Assembly (NCBI GenBank): GCA_028571685.1
Contig: CM053148.1
Coordinates: forward strand, 91,410,001-91,474,000
Length of the DNA stretch: 64,000 nucleotides
DNA from: Heterohyrax brucei
Taxonomy: Eukaryota > Chordata > Mammalia > Hyracoidea > Procaviidae
Direction of reading: 5' to 3'
Position numbers and translations under genes: made by a program. The notes under the pieces are model-generated. The model did not search any database, had not been told where the DNA came from, and worked only from the letters and a program-made list of their open reading frames with translations. How positions within the stretch are numbered: the first letter of the stretch is position 1; each line of letters opens with the position of its first letter. This document shows, in pieces, positions 58,001 through 64,000 of this stretch.

Positions 58001-58045
58001 CGGGGCAGTGTATTTATGAGTTGTAACTAACTCAATGGTACTTAA
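57514..58045 (+). mobile_element. RTE, sense, part 2
   Basis: The C-terminal ORF region (tgttgaaaagcaaagatgtg, then ttggtcgtgttatcaggaga) to the 3' end (gttgtaactaactcaatggt). The AAC tail is gone. Confidence 0.9.
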
Positions 58046-59257
58046 TATAGTGATATCATAGTTGTTATCAGTTGAATGTAGAAATTGTTTTCCTGGAGTA
58101 GAGCGGGTCAGAATCCTAATCCCTTCTGAGCAACATTTAATAAGAGAGAGAACAGAGAGACCTAAGGCACTCACTAAAGGGAAAGACAACAAAGTCTTCA
58201 AGGTGCTGCCTGCTTTCTTCTTGCTGCTGATAGCAAAATTCAGGAGGAAAGAGATAAATTAAGACATGAAATTTTAAAACTCGAAGAACTTGAAGATTTG
58301 AGTAAATATGCTGTAATAGCTAAGAAAACGTAAGAGAAGAAAACAAGGGTTTGATCGGATAACCATTTGTTAAAGAGGTTGTGTGATCTATGGATCCAGT
58401 CAGCCTCCCCAGTGGAGACCCTGTCACTTAGTGTGACTGGAGGAAATGAAGGAAAACCATCTGCCTCCTGGAAAGGCAGGAAATGGGGCAGTGATCTACT
58501 TGTCTGAAAACACATGTTGTCAGTTCAAGAAAAGGAAAAGTCAAGTCCAGGAGCAGTTCAGAGATTAGCGAGACTACTAGTACAAGCACTGGAGGTGAGG
58601 TCTTTGCTTTTGTTTGTTCCAGAGGGCGTGGCCACCACCTTGAGTGTATGGAGTAAAAATCTGAGCTCTCATTGGGTGAGGAGAACAGGGGACCCGCCCC
58701 AAGGGGAGGGAGTAAGGACCATCAACCTGGTGGGTGAGGTCCCAGAGACCACTCAGATCGGAGGAGGTTGGGCCAATGTCACGGGGGCCATGTAGAAATC
58801 GGCCACACAAAGCCAAAAGGGTGAGGCTGCCATCTCTGGGGACTGACAGAACACTGTTCCCTGAGGACTGAGGATCAGAATCTGAAGTATGGAGCTGCCT
58901 AGAAAATAGAAAATTATTCCAGGCCTTTTTATCTAATGAGCTTTCTTTGCTGCTGGATTTAAGATTTGCTAAGTATCCATGAGCCATTCTTTTTCTCCCA
59001 TTTCTCTTTTTTTTTGGAGTGGGAATGTCTATGTCTGTGTCATGATTGTAACTTGAAAGTAGATGTCACGTTTTCTAGGTCTCACTAGTCTACAGACAGA
59101 ATTGTGCCCCAGGATGGAACATGAACTGAATCTCAGTCATACCTGATACAGATGTTCTATTTGGACTTAGAGCTGATGCTGGAATACATTGACAGGGGGG
59201 TGACAGTATTTTTGCCTCTGAAGAGGACATAGATGTGTTGCAGTCAGTGAGTGTAGT
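58046..59257 (+). mobile_element. MaLR-like internal region, 3' part
   Basis: Sequence leading into the LTR at 59258: ggaggaaagagataaattaa, gtttgatcggataaccattt, and near the end gctgctggatttaagatttg and gagtgggaatgtctatgtct. These are like the 3' internal region of MST/MLT-type MaLR elements. No coding capacity is seen; the 136-codon minus-strand frame (58577-58987) is chance. The left limit is uncertain. Confidence 0.6.
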
Positions 59258-59690
59258 GTTGTGGATTGAAATGTGTCCTGAAAGAGTTAAGTTGAAGTCC
59301 TAAACATTACACCTGTGAATGTGACCATGTTTGGAGGAAAAAAAAGATTGTTCTTTGCAGATAGTATCAGGTAAACTACTATTGTCATACATGATTAGGG
59401 TGGACACTAATCCTAAACTCTTCTGAGTAGTGTTTTGTAAAAGAGAAGAACAGATTTGGAAACAGTCACGAGTACTAGGAAAATACAGCCCCTGAAGAGC
59501 TGTCTGTAAATCAAGGGTCTCTTAAAAAAAAAAAAAAAGAAAACCTCCCAGGGCTGCCAAGAAGAGATAGAGTATAACCCCCGACACTCAAGATTTGGAC
59601 TGCTAGTCTCCAGAACTATGGGAAAATAGTTTTCTTTACAGATTCTAACTTAGTAGTATTTGTTACAGCAACTTCAGGAAACTGAGTATC
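59258..59690 (+). mobile_element. MaLR-like 3' LTR
   Basis: Begins tgttgtggattgaaatgtgt and ends ttgttacagcaacttcagga, gaaactga. Central text (cacctgtgaatgtgaccatg and gattagggtggacactaatc) is typical of MLT1/MST LTRs. An A run at 59523-59538 interrupts it. Confidence 0.82.
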
Positions 59691-60747
59691 TTTGCCTTCC
59701 TATCTTACATGCAACTTGTTTGTATATATATATTCTTGAAAATCTACTATGTCTATAGTGTGTTAAAATTTACTGAACAAGATTTATATTATTTGCTTAA
59801 CTACTACTTTTATGCTGATGTTTGTCTTTCTTCAAATTAGAAATGCAAATCTCAAATAAGCTAAATGATAATGCCCTGATTTTTTGAGTTTGGAATTTTC
59901 TGTTTGTAGAATTTTTGTCTTTTAAAATGTTACATAGTTACTTGTAGCCATATTATGGCCTTGTGCATCAAAAGTATAAGCATCGAAGTAATTTTCATTG
60001 TTTGATAGATTTTCTGCCTCTGCTGCTTTGGAGCACTCCCATTTTTTTATGGTATTTTCTGATTTAGCCCTCTCCTGTTATTCATTTTGCTTATCTTATA
60101 CATATTCTTTTTTTTCCTTTGGGATATTCAGCAGTATTTCTCCATGTAGGCAACAGTATCTTTCCTTTCAGGTATAATGATAAAGTTTAGAAACCCATTT
60201 TCAGATTGTGTCTGGTATAATTTATCAACTGTCATGGTCTAACACACCCTAGTAATTTCAGCAGGTGTCTGGGGACCTGTTTGGTCATCTATTACAGGGT
60301 TTGAAATGCCAATAACCAGGTGTTTTCCTATCACTGTGGTTACTGTTATTCCTCAGAGCCATGCAGTCTCCGTCACACTATAGCGGTTAATACAAGAAGT
60401 GGTTCAGAGATAACAGTCCCTGCCAGCTTTCACATTGGGAGGGCTTCTTTTTCATAGTATCGATTACACTATAGATATAACAAGAAGTTGTTCTTGGTTA
60501 TTAAAATTGTTCACAATGAAGACCTGGAGAAAAAAGCTTTAAAGATAGTTTTTTTATTTTTTTTCTTAAATGTCAGAAAACTTTTAGAAGCAATTTCAAA
60601 TGTGCTCCTCTGTTCTGTGATCTCTTTGCCATCTGATGCTAACTTTAGGGATGTTAGATGTGGCCGAAACACAGTAGTTGTCTTATTATTAATCTGTTGG
60701 TACAGATCATCATCAAACAAATGTCGAACCCATTATTCAGTACTCTT
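59691..60747. other. Unannotated stretch
   Basis: No gene recognised. The part at 60225-60450 has a more even base composition and could be an old LTR, but no family match could be made. Confidence 0.4.
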
Positions 60748-60900
60748 GGGGCTTTGGAGGTATAGTGATTAAGAGCTACGCCTGCTAACGGAAAGGTCAG
60801 CAGTTCAGATCCACGAGCTGCAACTGGAACCCCTGTGGCCTGGTTCTCTTCCGTCCTGTGGAGTCACTAGGAGACAGGTGGACTCAATGGAAATGGTTTT
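60748..60900 (+). mobile_element. AfroSINE, sense
   Basis: From ggggctttggaggtatagtg to gactcaatggaaatggtttt. The B-box region is agttcagatccac. Confidence 0.9.
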
Positions 60901-61011
60901 GTTGTTTTGTTTTTTAATTTTTTTAATTTTAAATTTTATTTTTTTATTACAGTAAAAGAATAAAATTTCTAACATCTCAGTTATCTCATCTATGATAAAC
61001 CCTCAGCCCCG

Positions 61012-61025
61012 CCCCCCCCCCCCCC
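61012..61025. repeat. C14 homopolymer
   Basis: A run of 14 C within the L1 3' UTR, following gccccgcc-type text. It corresponds to a shorter C/T block in other copies. Confidence 0.9.
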
Positions 61026-61044
61026 ACCGTTGTAGTCAACACAG

Positions 61045-64000
61045 TCATTTGCTTCTGTGGGTAATTCTCTTAAGTCCTTGTAACAGGGGTCTCATACAGA
61101 ATTTGTCCTTTTGACACTGACTGATTTCTCTCAGCATGCTCTCTTCCAAATGAGACCATGTTATGAAATGTTTTCTAAAGTCATCATTGTTTTTTATCAT
61201 AGCATAGTTTTCCGTTGAGTATGCATACCATACCATCCATTCATCTGTTGATCAGCATCAAGGTCGATTCCATTTTTTGCTGTTGTGGACTGTGCTGCAA
61301 CAGACATTTGTGTACAGACATGTGTCTGTTTGTGTGACAACCTTTGTTTCTGAGGATAAATTCCAAGCAGTGGAATTACAGGATCAAATGGTATATCTAT
61401 TTCAAGCTTTTAAAGTAAGTGCCAGATTTTTTTCCAAAGAGGTTGTACCATTTTACAGTCCCACCAGCAGTGTAGGAGAGTTCCAATTTCTCCACAGCCT
61501 CTCCAGCATTTGTTGTCTTGTGTTTTTTGGATCATGGCCAGCCTTGTTGGGATGAGATGGTATCCCATTATTGTTTTGATTTGAATTCCTTTAATAGCTT
61601 AATGATCATGAGCATTTCCACATGTGTGTTTTGGCTGTCTGGATCTTCTCTTTGGAATAGTGTCTGTCCATCTCCTTCACCCATATCTTAATTGGATTAT
61701 TTATCTTTTTCTTATTGATATTTTGTAGTACCTGATAGATTATGGAGATCAGACATTTGTCTGACATACAGTTGCCAACTAGTTTTTCCCATTCTGCAGG
61801 TGTTCTTTTAATTCTTTGGCTGAAGCCTTTGGATGAGCAAAAGTGTTTGATTCTTAGTAGTTCCCATTTATCTATTTTCTGTTGATCATGCTTTGTCAGA
61901 TTTTGAAGTCTGTATACATTGTGTATTAAAACTTACATTGTTGATCCTATTTTATCTTGGATGAGCTTTATCATTTTAGATTTGAGTCATGTTTCAATTT
62001 ATTGCTGATGGATATCCAGTTTTGGCAGCACCACTGATTAAAGAGATCGGTTTTACCCCAGTTTGAAATCTTAGGGCTTTTGTTGATTGTCAGCTGTTCA
62101 TAGGAAGATGGTGTCATCTCTGGGGTCTCAACTCTGTTCCATTGGCCTATTTGTCTCTTATTGTTCCAGTATCAGGCTATTTTGACAACTGTGACAGTAT
62201 AATAGGTTCTAAAGTCAGGTATTAAGAGGCCTCCCAGTGTGTTCTTCTTCTTTAGTAGTGCTTTAATTATCTGAGGTTTCTTCCCTTTCCAGAAAAAGTT
62301 GGTGATTTGTTTCTCTATCTCATTAAAAAATGTCACTGGAATTTGTACTGGGATTGTATTATATAAGTAGATTGCTTTGGATAAAATAGACATTTTCACA
62401 ATGTTAACTCTTCCTATCCATGAGCAGAATAGGTTACTGCATTTATGTAAGTCTCTCTTAGTTTCTTGCAGTTAGGTCTTGTAGTTCTCTTTATAAAGAT
62501 CTCTTATTTCTCTAGCTAGATTTATTCCTAGGTATTTTATCTTCTTGGGGGCTATAGTAAATGGAACTGATTTGGTGATTTCTTCTTTAATAACCTCATT
62601 GTTGGTATACAGGAATCTTACTGTTTTACTTATGTTTATATTGTATCCTGATACTTTGCTAAACTCCTCTATTAGTTCCAATAGTATACTTATAGATTCC
62701 TTTGGATTCTCTGTATGTTCAATCATATAATCTGCAAATAGGGAGAGTTTTACTTCTTCATTGCTGATCTGGACGCCCTTTATTTCTTGGTCTTGTTTAA
62801 TTGCTCTGGCTAGAACTTCTAGCACAATGTTGAGTAGAAGTGGTGAGAGTGAGGATCATTGTCTGTTTCCACTTCTCAAAGGGAATTCTTTCAGTCTTTC
62901 AACACTCAGGACGATGAAGACAATTGGCTTTGTGTAGGTGCTACTGATTATATTGAGGAATTTTCCCTCTATTCATATTTTTCTGAGAGTTTTTAGCATG
63001 AATGGGTGTTGAACCTTGTCAAATGCCTTTTCTGCATCAATTGAAAAACCAGGTCATTCTTATCTTTTGGGTTATTTATGTGGTTGATTACACTAATTGT
63101 TTTTCTGATGTTGAACCAGCCTTACATCCTTGGAGTGAAACCAACTTGATTATGATGAATTATTTTTTTATATGCTGTTGAATTCTGTTGAGTAGAATTT
63201 TGTTGAAGATTTTTGCATCTGGGTTCATGAGTGACATTGGTCTGCAATTTTCTTTTTTTGTGGGATGTTTCCCTGGCTTTGGTATCAGGGTTATGCTGGC
63301 TTCATAGAATGAATTTGGGAGTATTCATTTCTTTCTAAGGTGTGAAATAGCCTCAATAGTGTTGGAGTTAACTCTTCTCTAAAATTTTGATAGAATTCTC
63401 TGGTGAAGCCATCTGGGCCAAGGCTTTTTTCATTGGTAGTTTTTTTATGACTTTTTCAATCTCTTCCTTTGTGATAGATTTATTAAGTTGTTTTGCTACT
63501 CCTTGTGATAATCTTAGTGGGTAATGTGAATCTAGAAATTTGTACATTTCCTCTAGATTTTCAAACCTGTTAGACAGCCTTTCATAGTATTCTGTTATGA
63601 GATATTTTATTACAGCTGGGTCAGTTGTAACATCTCCCAACTCATTTCTTAATCAGGTTATTTGTATCTTTCGCTGTTTTTCTTTCGTAAGTTTAGTCAA
63701 TGATTTATCATTTTGTTGATCTTTTCAAAGAACCAGCTTTTGGTTTTGTTAATTTTTTCGATTGTTTTTCTATTCTCTAATTCATTTAGTTCTGCTCCAG
63801 TCTTCATTATCTGTTTCTTCCTGATGCCTAAGTGGTTCTTCTGTTGCTTTCTTTCTACTTGTTCAAGCTGTAAGGTTGCTTCTTATAATTTAGGCTTTCT
63901 CTTCTTTCTGAATGTGTGCAGTTATAGAGATAAACTGACCTCCAAGCACCGTCTTTGCTGTATCCCATAGATTCTGCTAGGACGTGTTTTCATTCCCATT
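61045..64000 (-). pseudogene. L1 ORF2 relic, reverse transcriptase Asp lost
   Basis: Minus strand, C-terminus at 61045-61236 (DDFRKHFITWSHLEESMLRE). Next comes the region at 62172-62399 (YLYNTIPVQIPVTFFNEIEK), then the RT core at 62472-62825 ([20 protein letters not shown]). The catalytic FADD box reads FADY (GAT to TAT at about 62727-62729), so the second Asp is gone. Upstream, 63368-63640 carries the linker before the RT ([18 protein letters not shown]). Several stops split the frame. The endonuclease lies beyond the window. Confidence 0.92.

Larger units (their letters stand above)
60901..64000 (-). mobile_element. L1, antisense, running off the window
   Basis: T-rich antisense A tail at about 60903-60955, a short 3' UTR with a C run (61012-61025), then ORF2 to the end of the window. 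The same L1 lineage as 48088; it too lacks most of the long 3' UTR. Confidence 0.93.

Noticed and set aside
58577-58987. 136-codon minus-strand open frame
   Set aside because: It lies antisense to a MaLR-like internal region and has no recognisable motif.

Overview
The window looks like intergenic or deep-intronic DNA from an afrotherian mammal, most likely a paenungulate (elephant, sea cow or hyrax lineage). The main reason is about 30 full or partial copies of a tRNA-derived SINE with the AfroSINE signature: a tRNA-like head, then a body ending in a stretch that reads about 'cctatagggtcgctatgag' and a GT-rich end. These copies lie beside many RTE/BovB-type LINE fragments and L1 copies with a shared lineage-specific 3' UTR. 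This naming is from memory of the families; no database search was run. No host gene can be supported. The base composition is AT-rich, and essentially every longer open frame is either a transposon relic or a chance frame.

Layout. 1-12 kb: an internally deleted RTE copy, a ~540-bp direct duplication (3262-3796 and 10352-10895), a 184-bp inverted repeat with no mismatches (3843-4026 and 4644-4827), two foldback mariner-derived elements, scattered SINEs, and one short exon-like segment (9258-9323). 12.3-15.2 kb: a three-level nest, L1 inside L1 inside RTE. 17-29 kb: RTE tails, a foldback mariner inside an RTE, and a 1.66-kb L1 with a 17-bp target duplication. 29.5-38.8 kb: SINEs, a solo LTR with 5-bp duplications, a third type of mariner insertion, and a MaLR-like LTR split by a SINE. 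39.5-48 kb: an L1 3' end, a full-length (1289-bp) dead mariner whose left junction has been duplicated 1.2 kb upstream, an old L1 split by a SINE, and a fifth foldback mariner. 48-53.3 kb: a 5.2-kb L1 on the minus strand with ORF1 and ORF2 relics. 53.8-59.7 kb: an orphan L1 5' UTR, a nearly full-length RTE interrupted by an L1 3' end, and a MaLR-like internal region with its 3' LTR. 60.9-64 kb: another minus-strand L1 that runs off the window.

How the parts relate. The RTE copies and the SINEs end in a similar sequence, which fits SINE mobilisation by RTE machinery. The mariner transposase relic is a plausible source of the five short foldback elements. All coding relics seen have lost catalytic residues or frame: mariner first Asp to Lys, one L1 RT FADD to FADY, RTE YADD to CADT in one copy and lost in another. 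I found no undescribed functional system. The most unusual signals are the perfect inverted repeat, the duplicated blocks, and the compound architecture of the foldback mariner family.
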